Assembly: GCA_025464125.1 (NCBI GenBank)
Contig: JAODLU010000358.1
Coordinates: 1-7,578 of the forward strand
DNA: 7,578 nucleotides
Origin: Microbacteriaceae bacterium
GTDB lineage: Bacteria; Actinomycetota; Actinomycetes; Actinomycetales; Microbacteriaceae
Direction of reading: 5' to 3'
In this document: positions 1-6,425 of the stretch, piece by piece
How positions within the stretch are numbered: position 1 is the stretch's first letter
How the letters are laid out: each line of letters opens with the position of its first letter
The notes under the pieces: generated by a model
Databases searched by the model: none
What the model saw: only the letters and a program-made list of their open reading frames with translations
Told to the model about the DNA's origin: nothing
Translations under genes and position numbers: made by a program

Positions 1-123
1 CACCAGCTTGATGTCGACCAGCTGGTAGCCCTTTGCTTCGATGCGGCGCAGGATCTCACCGGTCAGGTTGCGGGAGACCCCATCAGGTTTGACGAGTACG
101 AGGGTTTCTTCGATGACGGTCAT
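1..123 (-). CDS. ndk: Nucleoside diphosphate kinase, N-terminal part (cut by window edge)
   Basis: Cytoplasmic enzyme that moves the gamma-phosphate between nucleoside tri- and diphosphates through a phosphohistidine intermediate, balancing NTP and dNTP pools. Only the first 41 residues are present. They begin [16 protein letters not shown] and continue with the [11 protein letters not shown] segment, the canonical NDK N-terminus, with Lys12 in the nucleotide-binding KPDG motif. The family is usually about 135-140 aa, so roughly 70% of the gene, including the catalytic histidine near residue 115, lies outside the window. The ATG at 123 has a strong AAGGAG ribosome site at 134-129 with a 5-nt spacer. 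It overlaps the stop of the upstream DUF4233 gene as ATGA, so translation is probably coupled. It is the last visible gene of the ileS-folC-DUF4233-ndk run. Identity is clear despite truncation. Confidence 0.96.
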   Translation of the reverse strand, partial: MTVIEETLVLVKPDGVSRNLTGEILRRIEAKGYQLVDIKLV

Positions 124-521
124 GGTGTCTCCTTGGTTTCAGTGATGGTGCCGGCCAGGAAGGCGGCCTTGCGGGCGTCGAGGCGACGACCAGTGATGAA
201 GCAGTAGATCCAGATGGCAAGAAAACCCGCGCCGATGAAATACATCAGCGGCAGCAGGATGCCCGTCGCAATCAGCGCAGCCTGCAGCAGCCAGCCGAAC
301 CATCGGCCAGCGGGGCGGCGCACGAGCCGACTGTCGAGCACGAGCAGCGCGATCAGCACCACTCCGCCGCCGAAGGCGACTCCTGCCGGTACGACCTTCA
401 GGGCATACGCGGCGAGCGCCACGAAGAACACGAGCACTGCCTCCAGCGCCAGCACGATCGAGAGCAGCGACTCTGTCGCACCCCGCTCGCTGCGGGAACG
501 GGATGCCCGGGGCTCGCTCAT
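120..521 (-). CDS. DUF4233 family small integral membrane protein
   Basis: A 133-aa membrane protein of unknown function. After an Arg/Ser-rich, presumably cytoplasmic N-terminus (residues 1-17) there are about four hydrophobic segments: roughly 18-41, 46-63, 74-92 and 93-110. These are followed by a basic GRRLDARK tail. Near the C-terminus a glycine/aromatic stretch ([19 protein letters not shown], 90-108) resembles what I recall of the actinobacterial DUF4233 family. That family includes M. tuberculosis Rv2446c, which also sits between folC and ndkA. The assignment therefore rests on topology plus position. The start is the ATG at 521, which overlaps the folC stop as ATGA and lies 10 nt from AGGAGG. 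A GTG at 530 would add three residues but is only 1 nt from that site. The downstream overlap with ndk is also ATGA. No catalytic motif is visible, so no activity is proposed. Confidence 0.88.
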   Translation of the reverse strand: MSEPRASRSRSERGATESLLSIVLALEAVLVFFVALAAYALKVVPAGVAFGGGVVLIALLVLDSRLVRRPAGRWFGWLLQAALIATGILLPLMYFIGAGFLAIWIYCFITGRRLDARKAAFLAGTITETKETP

Positions 522-1912
522 CGCATCCACCCCTCCTCTTCGGCGATGAGCATGGCCTCACCGAGCAGTGTTATTGACCCGGTCACCACAACACCGCGGC
601 GCGGCGCCTCGCCAGCCCACTCCCGCGCTGCGGCGATCGCCTGGCTCACCGAGTCGTACTGGTATGTGGCGTCTTCGTTGGTGAGCTCGAGCACGATCGC
701 GGCGAGGTCGTCCACTGGAATGGCGCGGTCGGAGTGGGAGGCGGTGACGTGGAAGCGCTCGGCGACGGTGGCCAGCGCGGAGACGATGCCCCTGGCATCC
801 TTGTCTGCCAGCACACCCAGCACTATCGCGACCTCGTCGAAAGTGAAGTAGGTGGCGATGGCTTTCGCCAGGGCGAGGGCGCCATCAGGGTTGTGGGCGG
901 CATCCAGGATCACTGTCGGTTCGATGCCGATTACCTGCAGCCTGCCGGGCGAGGTGGCCGTGGCTATGCCCTCTGCGAGCACATCGCCGACGAGCATCTG
1001 CTCACCGCCGCCCAAGAACGATTCGACTGCCGCGATGGCCACTGCGGCGTTCTGTGCCTGGTGGTCGCCGAACAGCGGCATGAACAGGTCTTCGTAGGTG
1101 CCGGCGAGTCCGCGAACGGTGATCACCTGGCCGCCGACCGCGACAGTGTTCGACACCAGTTCGAACGCTGTGCCCTGCACCGCCAGGCTCGATTCCGTCA
1201 ATTCTGCGGCACGTTCCAGTTCCGCGAGCGCGGAGGCGGGCTGGGTGGCGGTAACCACAACCGCGGCGGGCTTGATGATGCCGGATTTGGTGCGCGCGAT
1301 CTCCGACACTGTTGAGCCGAGGCGGGCGGTGTGGTCGAGGGAGATCGGGGTGAACACCGCAACCTGCCCATCGCCGACATTGGTCGAGTCCCACTCGCCG
1401 CCCATGCCGACCTCGATGACCGCGACATCCACCGGGGCATCGGCGAAGCTTGCGAATCCGAGGGCGGTGAACGCTTCGAAGAAGGTGAGCAGCGGCTCGC
1501 CGGCTGCCGCGAGTTCGGTATCAACCATGTCGAGGTACGGCTCGATATCGCGATAGTTGGTGACGAATGCCTCGTTCGTGATCGGCTCGCCGTCGATCAT
1601 GATGCGCTCGTTGATGCGCACCAGGTGCGGGCTTGTGAGAAGGCCGGTGCGGAGCCCGTACGAACGCAAAATGCTTTCGGTGATGCGGCTGGTGCTCGTC
1701 TTGCCGTTCGTGCCCGTGATGTGGATGATCGGGTACGCGCGTTGCGGATCCCCGAGCAGTTCGACCACCCTGCGGGTTGGCTCGAGCCGCGGCTGCGGGC
1801 TGCCTTCGCCCATGCGGAGCACCAGGGCGCGGTAGACATCGTCTGCATCCTTCTGGAAGAACGCGTCGTCCCCGAGCTCCGGGTCATCGTGCAGTTCATC
1901 TTTCTTAGACAT
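518..1912 (-). CDS. folC: Bifunctional folylpolyglutamate synthase / dihydrofolate synthase
   Basis: Mur-ligase-superfamily enzyme that adds glutamate to dihydropteroate (making dihydrofolate) and further glutamates to reduced folates, using ATP in the cytoplasm. The 464-aa length is normal. Visible motifs in order: P-loop TGTNGKTST at 66-74; TSPHL at 93-97; [10 protein letters not shown] at 144-153; [12 protein letters not shown] at 167-178; SLDH at 191-194; TKSGIIK at 208-214, holding the lysine (209) expected to be carbamylated; HQAQNAAVA at 284-292; SPGR at 321-324; LDAAHNPDG at 336-344 in the C-terminal Mur-ligase domain; and VTGS at 443-446. The glycine-rich motif has Glu173 where many FolC proteins carry Arg. 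The start ATG at 1912 has AGGAG at 1926-1922 with a 9-nt spacer and overlaps the ileS stop by 8 bp. The stop overlaps DUF4233 as ATGA. Whether both activities are present cannot be judged from motifs alone. Confidence 0.96.
   Translation of the reverse strand: MSKKDELHDDPELGDDAFFQKDADDVYRALVLRMGEGSPQPRLEPTRRVVELLGDPQRAYPIIHITGTNGKTSTSRITESILRSYGLRTGLLTSPHLVRINERIMIDGEPITNEAFVTNYRDIEPYLDMVDTELAAAGEPLLTFFEAFTALGFASFADAPVDVAVIEVGMGGEWDSTNVGDGQVAVFTPISLDHTARLGSTVSEIARTKSGIIKPAAVVVTATQPASALAELERAAELTESSLAVQGTAFELVSNTVAVGGQVITVRGLAGTYEDLFMPLFGDHQAQNAAVAIAAVESFLGGGEQMLVGDVLAEGIATATSPGRLQVIGIEPTVILDAAHNPDGALALAKAIATYFTFDEVAIVLGVLADKDARGIVSALATVAERFHVTASHSDRAIPVDDLAAIVLELTNEDATYQYDSVSQAIAAAREWAGEAPRRGVVVTGSITLLGEAMLIAEEEGWMR
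532..537 (-). promoter_or_regulatory. Ribosome binding site of the DUF4233 gene, inside the folC 3' end
   Basis: AGGAGG, read on the minus strand from 537 to 532, lies within the last codons of folC, 10 nt before the ATG at 521. It decides the start: the alternative GTG at 530 would leave only 1 nt between site and start codon. Because the site is inside folC, ribosomes finishing folC can reinitiate directly on the ATGA junction. Confidence 0.75.
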
Positions 1913-4900
1913 CGACTGATGCTCCTGTCGTCACGAGTTCGACGAGCACATCGCCCGCGTTTGCATACTGTCCAGCTTTGACCAGCGAGCGGAAGGCCCC
2001 GGCCCTGCCCTCTGTCGCGGCGTACGATTCAACGTCGCCCTCGGCATTGATGACTTCGAATGAGGTGGCCAGGGTCTCTTTGGCAATCGTGTCCGCGAAA
2101 GGCTGCACCCCGCCGCCCTCGGTGTCTGAGGCGAAGTAGAGGCGCAACTCGATGCGGTCGCTGACGTCGAGTCCAGCGGCTTTGCGGGTGTCCTGCACGG
2201 CACGGATGAGGTCGCGGGCAAGACCTTCAGCCTCGAGCTCCCACGTGGTCTCGGTGTCCAGGATCACGAAGCCACCGTCGCCGAGGAATGCGACCGCGAC
2301 ATCTTCCCCCGCCTGCAGCACGAACTCGTATTCGCCTTCTGCGAGTTCGACCCCACCTGAAGTCACCACACCGTCGTGCACTGTGTAATCGCCGGACTTG
2401 GCAGCCGCAATGACCGCCTGCACCGCCTTGCCGATGCGCGGGCCAAGAGCCCTCGCATTCACATTCAGCTGCTGCACGACCCCGTACTGGGTGAGGCTCG
2501 TCGGCAGCAGGCCTTCGAGGCGCACAGCCTTCACGTTGAGCTCGTCACGCAGGATGTCGGAGAAAGCGCCGAGCGCAGCTGCACCATCGCTGACCACGGT
2601 CAGCTCGGCAAGTGGCAGTCGCACCCTCAGCCCGGTTGCCTTGCGAAGCCCGAGGCCGCTCGACGCGATCTCGCGCACCCTGTCCATCGTCGCGACGAGT
2701 CCGTCGTCAGCGGGGAAGAGCGCTGCGTCTGGCCAGTCTTCGAGATGGACACTTCGGCCACCGGTGAGCCCCTGCCAGACCTTCTCACCGACGAGCGGCA
2801 GCAGGGGCGCGGCGACCCGGCAGAGCGTTTCGAGCACGGTGTAGAGCGTGTCGAAAGCATCGGGGTTGTCGCCCGACCAGAAGCGGTCACGACTTCGCCG
2901 CACATACCAGTTGGTGAGCACGTCAGCGAAGTCGCGAAGCTTCGCGGCAGCCAGCGGACTATCGAGCGCCTCGAGGTCGGCGGTGACCTCGACCACGAGC
3001 TGCCGGGTTTTGGCCAGCAGGTAGCGGTCGAGAACGTCGGTCGAGTCGGTGCGCCAGGTCGCGGCGTAATTGCTCGCGTTCGCGTACAGGGTGAAGAAGT
3101 AATAGCTGTTCCATAGCGGAAGCAGCAACTGGCGAACGCCCTCCCTGATGCCCTCCTCAGTGACGACCAGGTTGCCCCCGCGGATCACCGAGCTCGACAT
3201 CAGGAACCAGCGCATCGCATCCGCGCCATCACGGTCGAAGACCTCTGACACATCCGGATAATTGCGCAGCGACTTGGACATCTTCTGGCCGTCGTTGCCG
3301 AGCACGATTCCGTGACTGATCACATTGGTGAAAGCAGGTCGGTCGAAGAGCGCGGTCGAGAGCGCGTGCATGACGTAGAACCAGCCGCGCGTCTGGCCGA
3401 TGTACTCGACGATGAAATCGGCAGGGCTGTGAGTGTCGAACCAGTCCTGGTTCTCGAAGGGATAGTGCACCTGGGCGAACGGCATCGAGCCAGAGTCGAA
3501 CCAGACGTCGAAGACATCCTCGATGCGGCGCATGGTTGACTGCCCGGTCGGGTCGTCGGGGTTCGGACGGGTCAGCTCGTCGATAAACGGGCGGTGCAGG
3601 TCCGTCGGACGCACGCCGAAGTCAGCCTCGAGCTCATCGAGCGACCCATAGACGTCGACCCGCGGGTACAGCGGATCGTCACTCTTCCAGATCGGGATCG
3701 GCGAGCCCCAGTAGCGGTTGCGTGAGATCGACCAGTCGCGGGCGTTGCCGACCCATTTGCCGAACTGTCCGTACTTCACGTTCTCCGGCACCCAGTTGAT
3801 CGGCTCGTTGAGTTCTTCCATGCGGTCGCGGAACTCGGTGACACGAACGAACCAGCTCGACACCGCCTTGTAGATCAGCGGGTTCTTGCAGCGCCAGCAA
3901 TGCGGGTAGCTGTGCTCGTAGCTGGCGACCCGCAGCAGACGGCCGTCGGTGCGCAACTTCTGGGTGAGTGGCTTGTTGGCCTCGAAGACCTGCAGCCCAG
4001 CGACATCCGCGATGTTCGGTAAGAAGCGCGCACCCTCGTCGACGGAGATGATCACGGGGATGCCCGCCGCCACGCAGGTCACCTGGTCGTCTTCGCCGTA
4101 TGCGGGCGCCTGGTGCACGATGCCGGTTCCCTCGCCGGTGGCTACATAGTCGGCCACCAGGATCTGCCAGGCGTTCTCGGTTCCCCATTTCTCAGTGTCT
4201 GCGTAGTAGTCCCAGAGGCGTGCATATCGGATGCCCCCGAGCTCAGCCCCGAGGTGGGTGCGGGTGACCGCGGCGAGCGCCCCCTCGGCGGAGTCGTAAC
4301 CGAGCTCTCTGGAATACGCGGCAACCGTGTCTGTGGCGAGCAGGTATTCCGCAACGCCCTCTGCAGAGCCGTCAGCTGCGCCAAGCGGTCCGCTCGGCAC
4401 CACCGCATATTCGATCGCAGGGCCGACCGCGAGGGCGAGGTTCGTCGGCAGGGTCCATGGCGTCGTCGTCCAGGCAAGGGCCTTCACCGCGGTCAGGCCG
4501 AGGGTCTCGGCCTTCGGCCCGTCGAGAGGGAAGGTGACAGTGACCGACTGGTCCTGGCGCATCTTGTACACGTCATCGTCCATGCGGAGTTCATGGTTCG
4601 ACAGCGGGGTCTCGTCGTGCCAGCAGTAGGGCAGCACACGAAAGCCCTCATAGGCGAGTCCCTTGTCGTACAGCTGCTTGAACGCCCACAACACCGACTC
4701 CATGAACGTGATGTCGAGAGTCTTGTAATCGTTTTCGAAGTCGACCCAGCGAGCCTGGCGGGTGACGTACTGCTCCCACTCGCCGGTGTACTGCAGCACC
4801 GACTCGCGCGCCTTCGCGTTGAACGCGGCAATACCCATGTCTTCGATCTCGGACTTCTCGGTGATGCCGAGCTGGCGCATCGCCTCGAGTTCGGCCGGCA

Positions 4901-5186
4901 GGCCATGGGTGTCCCAGCCGAATCGACGGTGCACCTGCTTGCCGCGCATCGTCTGGAACCGTGGGAAGAGGTCTTTGGCGTAACCGGTCAACAGGTGCCC
5001 GTAGTGCGGCAGTCCGTTGGCGAATGGAGGGCCGTCGTAGAACACCCACTCGGTGCATCCTTCGCGCTGCTCGATCGACGCGCGGAAGGTGTCATCCGTC
5101 TTCCAGAACGCGAGGATGCCGCGCTCGATGGCGGGGAAGCTCGGCGACGGGGTGAGCGGCTCTTCGGAGTTGAGCGGGTACGACAT
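1905..5186 (-). CDS. ileS: Isoleucyl-tRNA synthetase, long eukaryote-like (IleRS2-type) form
   Basis: Class I synthetase that charges tRNA(Ile) with isoleucine and hydrolyses mischarged Val. Length is 1093 aa. Motifs in order: [12 protein letters not shown] at 53-64 (HIGH motif as HYGH, 61-64); [10 protein letters not shown] at 90-99; editing-domain threonine-rich TTPWTLPTN at 241-249; [13 protein letters not shown] at 355-367 with the conserved editing Asp at its end; one zinc-ribbon-like CWRC at 430-433; [15 protein letters not shown] at 480-494; [11 protein letters not shown] at 562-572; and KMSKS at 635-639. The anticodon-binding and C-terminal domains follow (about 700-1093). There is no terminal CxxC zinc finger of the short bacterial IleRS1, which with the length supports the IleRS2 clade found in actinobacteria. 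The start is the ATG at 5186 with AGGAG at 5195-5191. The reading frame stays open for 75 more codons upstream, but those cover the T-box leader and are not protein-like. The gene overlaps folC by 8 bp and leads the operon. Confidence 0.97.
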   Translation of the reverse strand: MSYPLNSEEPLTPSPSFPAIERGILAFWKTDDTFRASIEQREGCTEWVFYDGPPFANGLPHYGHLLTGYAKDLFPRFQTMRGKQVHRRFGWDTHGLPAELEAMRQLGITEKSEIEDMGIAAFNAKARESVLQYTGEWEQYVTRQARWVDFENDYKTLDITFMESVLWAFKQLYDKGLAYEGFRVLPYCWHDETPLSNHELRMDDDVYKMRQDQSVTVTFPLDGPKAETLGLTAVKALAWTTTPWTLPTNLALAVGPAIEYAVVPSGPLGAADGSAEGVAEYLLATDTVAAYSRELGYDSAEGALAAVTRTHLGAELGGIRYARLWDYYADTEKWGTENAWQILVADYVATGEGTGIVHQAPAYGEDDQVTCVAAGIPVIISVDEGARFLPNIADVAGLQVFEANKPLTQKLRTDGRLLRVASYEHSYPHCWRCKNPLIYKAVSSWFVRVTEFRDRMEELNEPINWVPENVKYGQFGKWVGNARDWSISRNRYWGSPIPIWKSDDPLYPRVDVYGSLDELEADFGVRPTDLHRPFIDELTRPNPDDPTGQSTMRRIEDVFDVWFDSGSMPFAQVHYPFENQDWFDTHSPADFIVEYIGQTRGWFYVMHALSTALFDRPAFTNVISHGIVLGNDGQKMSKSLRNYPDVSEVFDRDGADAMRWFLMSSSVIRGGNLVVTEEGIREGVRQLLLPLWNSYYFFTLYANASNYAATWRTDSTDVLDRYLLAKTRQLVVEVTADLEALDSPLAAAKLRDFADVLTNWYVRRSRDRFWSGDNPDAFDTLYTVLETLCRVAAPLLPLVGEKVWQGLTGGRSVHLEDWPDAALFPADDGLVATMDRVREIASSGLGLRKATGLRVRLPLAELTVVSDGAAALGAFSDILRDELNVKAVRLEGLLPTSLTQYGVVQQLNVNARALGPRIGKAVQAVIAAAKSGDYTVHDGVVTSGGVELAEGEYEFVLQAGEDVAVAFLGDGGFVILDTETTWELEAEGLARDLIRAVQDTRKAAGLDVSDRIELRLYFASDTEGGGVQPFADTIAKETLATSFEVINAEGDVESYAATEGRAGAFRSLVKAGQYANAGDVLVELVTTGASVDV

Positions 5187-5373
5187 GGGGCTCCTGGGCT
5201 GTGGTCTTGACTTCTGCCACGAGGACGACCTGTCGGCCGCGGTACCACCCCGCTTGCCCGTCTTGCGACGGACCGCTCCTTGGTTGCTGTAACGGGCTGC
5301 CCGTCCGGTTCTACCCAGCCCTTGCGGGCCGCTCTTCCGGAAACTCCCCGGTGATGGCCGGATCAGTGTTGGT
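5187..5373 (-). promoter_or_regulatory. Translational T-box riboswitch (ileS leader) with ultrashort Stem I
   Basis: The leader senses uncharged tRNA(Ile). All positions are read on the minus strand. Stem I: ACU (5367-5365) plus CCGG (5361-5358) pair with CCGG (5351-5348) plus AGU (5345-5343). The closing loop carries AUC (5355-5353) followed by A, which matches an Ile specifier followed by a purine. Stem II: CCGG 5340-5337 with 5308-5305, and an inner GCCC-GCAA-GGGC hairpin at 5329-5318. A CGGG...CCCG element at 5303-5293 is a candidate Stem IIA/B. Stem III: seven pairs, GUCCGUC 5273-5267 with GACGGGC 5262-5256, around a GCAA loop. The T-box GGGUGGUACCGCGG is at 5250-5237, with UGGU (5247-5244) complementary to the ACCA end of tRNA. 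No intrinsic terminator follows. The switch instead controls the ribosome site, as described for actinobacterial ileS leaders. The 5' end is inferred from the promoter element and Stem I. Confidence 0.93.
5191..5253 (-). promoter_or_regulatory. Antisequestrator/sequestrator switch over the ileS Shine-Dalgarno
   Basis: Two exclusive folds can be drawn. Antisequestrator: GCGGGG (5253-5248) pairs with CCUCGU (5224-5219). A seven-base bulge UGGUACC (5247-5241) follows, then GCGGCC (5240-5235) pairs with GGUCGU (5230-5225) around a GACA loop. Sequestrator: UCCU (5225-5222) pairs with AGGA of the Shine-Dalgarno (5195-5192), and GUGG (5220-5217) pairs with CCAC (5204-5201). Bases 5225-5219 belong to both folds, so binding of uncharged tRNA to the UGGU bulge would free AGGAG (5195-5191) four nt before the ATG. 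The pairing is read from the sequence; the energetics are not calculated. Confidence 0.8.
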
Positions 5374-5379
5374 GCGTCA

Positions 5380-5385
5380 ATGATA
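5380..5385 (-). promoter_or_regulatory. Probable -10 element of the ileS operon promoter
   Basis: TATCAT, read from 5385 to 5380 on the minus strand, has the TAnnnT pattern of actinobacterial -10 elements. It would place the transcript start about 7 nt downstream, near 5373, just before the first strand of Stem I (5367). That fit with the T-box 5' end is the main support. The region 16-18 nt upstream (about 5402-5409) shows no convincing TTGACA-like -35 hexamer. Confidence 0.45.
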
Positions 5386-5439
5386 TCGGGCGTGACGGCG
5401 GTTTCGGGCACTGCGGCGATATGGGAGCACTATGGACGT

Positions 5440-6372
5440 GTGACCAGGATTTCGCTAACCGTCGTCATCGCACTCGGAGCGAACCTTCTCGTGGCGATTG
5501 CAAAAACTGTCGCGTCGGTCATCACCGGCTCGGCTTCGATGGTCGCCGAGTCAGCGCACTCGTGGGCCGACTTCGGCAATGAGATATTCCTGCTGGTGGC
5601 AGACAGCCGCTCAGCGCGGGTACGCGACACACGGCATCCGCTTGGCTACGGGCGCGAGGCATACGTGTGGTCGATGTTCGCGGCGTTCGGCATCTTCACG
5701 GCTGGTGCGGTGGTGTCGGTCTGGCACGGCGTGCAGGAGCTGTTCGAGCCTGGGCGCGGCACCGACTATGCGATCGCCTACATTGTGCTTGCCGTGTCAT
5801 TCGTGCTCGAGGGTTTCTCGTTCCGACAGGCTTATCGGCAGGCCCGCGCTGGCGGAAAGTCCCGTGGAACAAGCACTGCCCGGTATGCGCTGACCAGTTC
5901 GAATGCGACGCTCAGGGCAGTCTTCGCCGAAGATGCTGCAGCCCTCGTTGGCCTCCTGCTCGCGTTCCTCGGGATACTGCTCCACCAGCTGACAGGGTTG
6001 CCCGCATTCGACTCGATCGGATCGATCCTCGTCGGCGTCCTGCTCGCAGTCGTTGCGATCGTGCTCATCGACCGAAACAGACGGTTCCTGGTCGGCGAAT
6101 CGCCAGACGTCGGCCTGCGGGACGAGGTGCTCGCCAAGCTGCTCGCGAGCCCCGCGATCGATCGAGTCACATACCTTCACCTCGAGTTCGTTGGACCTGG
6201 ACGCATCTTTTTGGTCGCCGCGATCGACATGAAGGGCGACGACACGGAGGCGCATGTCGCACGGGCACTCCGCGCGGTCGAGCGGCAGATCGAGGTCGAC
6301 GAACACATCGAGGAGGCAGTACTCACGCTGTCGACCCCGGATGAACCGTCGCTGTCGATCACGGGCGGATAG
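5440..6372 (+). CDS. Cation diffusion facilitator (CDF), ZnT9/SLC30A9-like branch
   Basis: Cytoplasmic-membrane divalent metal/H+ antiporter, presumably exporting Zn(II) or a similar ion. The 310-aa product has six hydrophobic segments (about 5-30, 34-54, 76-100, 110-127, 160-181, 192-211) and a cytoplasmic C-terminal domain (about 220-300). The TM2 metal-site motif reads H40-S-W-A-D44 within AESAHSWADFGNE. The TM5 counterpart is FAEDAAALVGL with E164-D165 in place of the usual HxxxD. Together with RHPLGYGRE (65-73) and FDSIGSILVG (190-199), this resembles the SLC30A9-type subgroup as I remember it. The start chosen is GTG 5440, because homology begins here and GGGAG lies at 5423-5427, a long 12-nt spacer. 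An upstream in-frame ATG at 5380 falls in the ileS promoter. The gene is divergent from ileS, with the MFS gene 53 bp downstream. Metal specificity cannot be read from the sequence. Confidence 0.9.
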   Translation: MTRISLTVVIALGANLLVAIAKTVASVITGSASMVAESAHSWADFGNEIFLLVADSRSARVRDTRHPLGYGREAYVWSMFAAFGIFTAGAVVSVWHGVQELFEPGRGTDYAIAYIVLAVSFVLEGFSFRQAYRQARAGGKSRGTSTARYALTSSNATLRAVFAEDAAALVGLLLAFLGILLHQLTGLPAFDSIGSILVGVLLAVVAIVLIDRNRRFLVGESPDVGLRDEVLAKLLASPAIDRVTYLHLEFVGPGRIFLVAAIDMKGDDTEAHVARALRAVERQIEVDEHIEEAVLTLSTPDEPSLSITGG

Positions 6373-6425
6373 CCCGGCAATCGTCATGGGGGAATAGTTC
6401 GGAGCCCTCATCGCCTTGTGCAGGT

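Noticed and set aside
522..530. GTG at 530 as the DUF4233 start
   Set aside because: Only 1 nt from AGGAGG, whereas the ATG at 521 is 10 nt away and makes the ATGA junction with folC.
1331..1981. 216-codon open frame on the plus strand opposite folC
   Set aside because: Antisense shadow of folC. No recognisable motif and no ribosome site.
4113..5210. 365-codon open frame on the plus strand opposite ileS
   Set aside because: Lies entirely antisense to a well-conserved gene. The translation is rich in Arg, Gly, Val and His with no domain or membrane pattern, as expected from the third-base GC bias of the opposite gene.
5305..5340. GC-rich hairpins in the ileS leader as an intrinsic terminator
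   Set aside because: They are the T-box Stem II elements and are not followed by a U tract.
5187..5411. A 75-residue N-terminal extension of IleS in the same open frame
   Set aside because: It would translate the T-box leader and the ileS promoter. The ATG at 5186 has a Shine-Dalgarno and starts the normal IleRS N-terminus.
5380..5439. ATG at 5380 as the CDF start
   Set aside because: It would add 20 non-conserved residues, overlaps the ileS -10 element and has no ribosome site. GTG 5440 starts where family similarity starts.
6373..6425. Possible terminator between the CDF and MFS genes
   Set aside because: No GC-rich hairpin followed by a T run can be drawn in these 53 bp.
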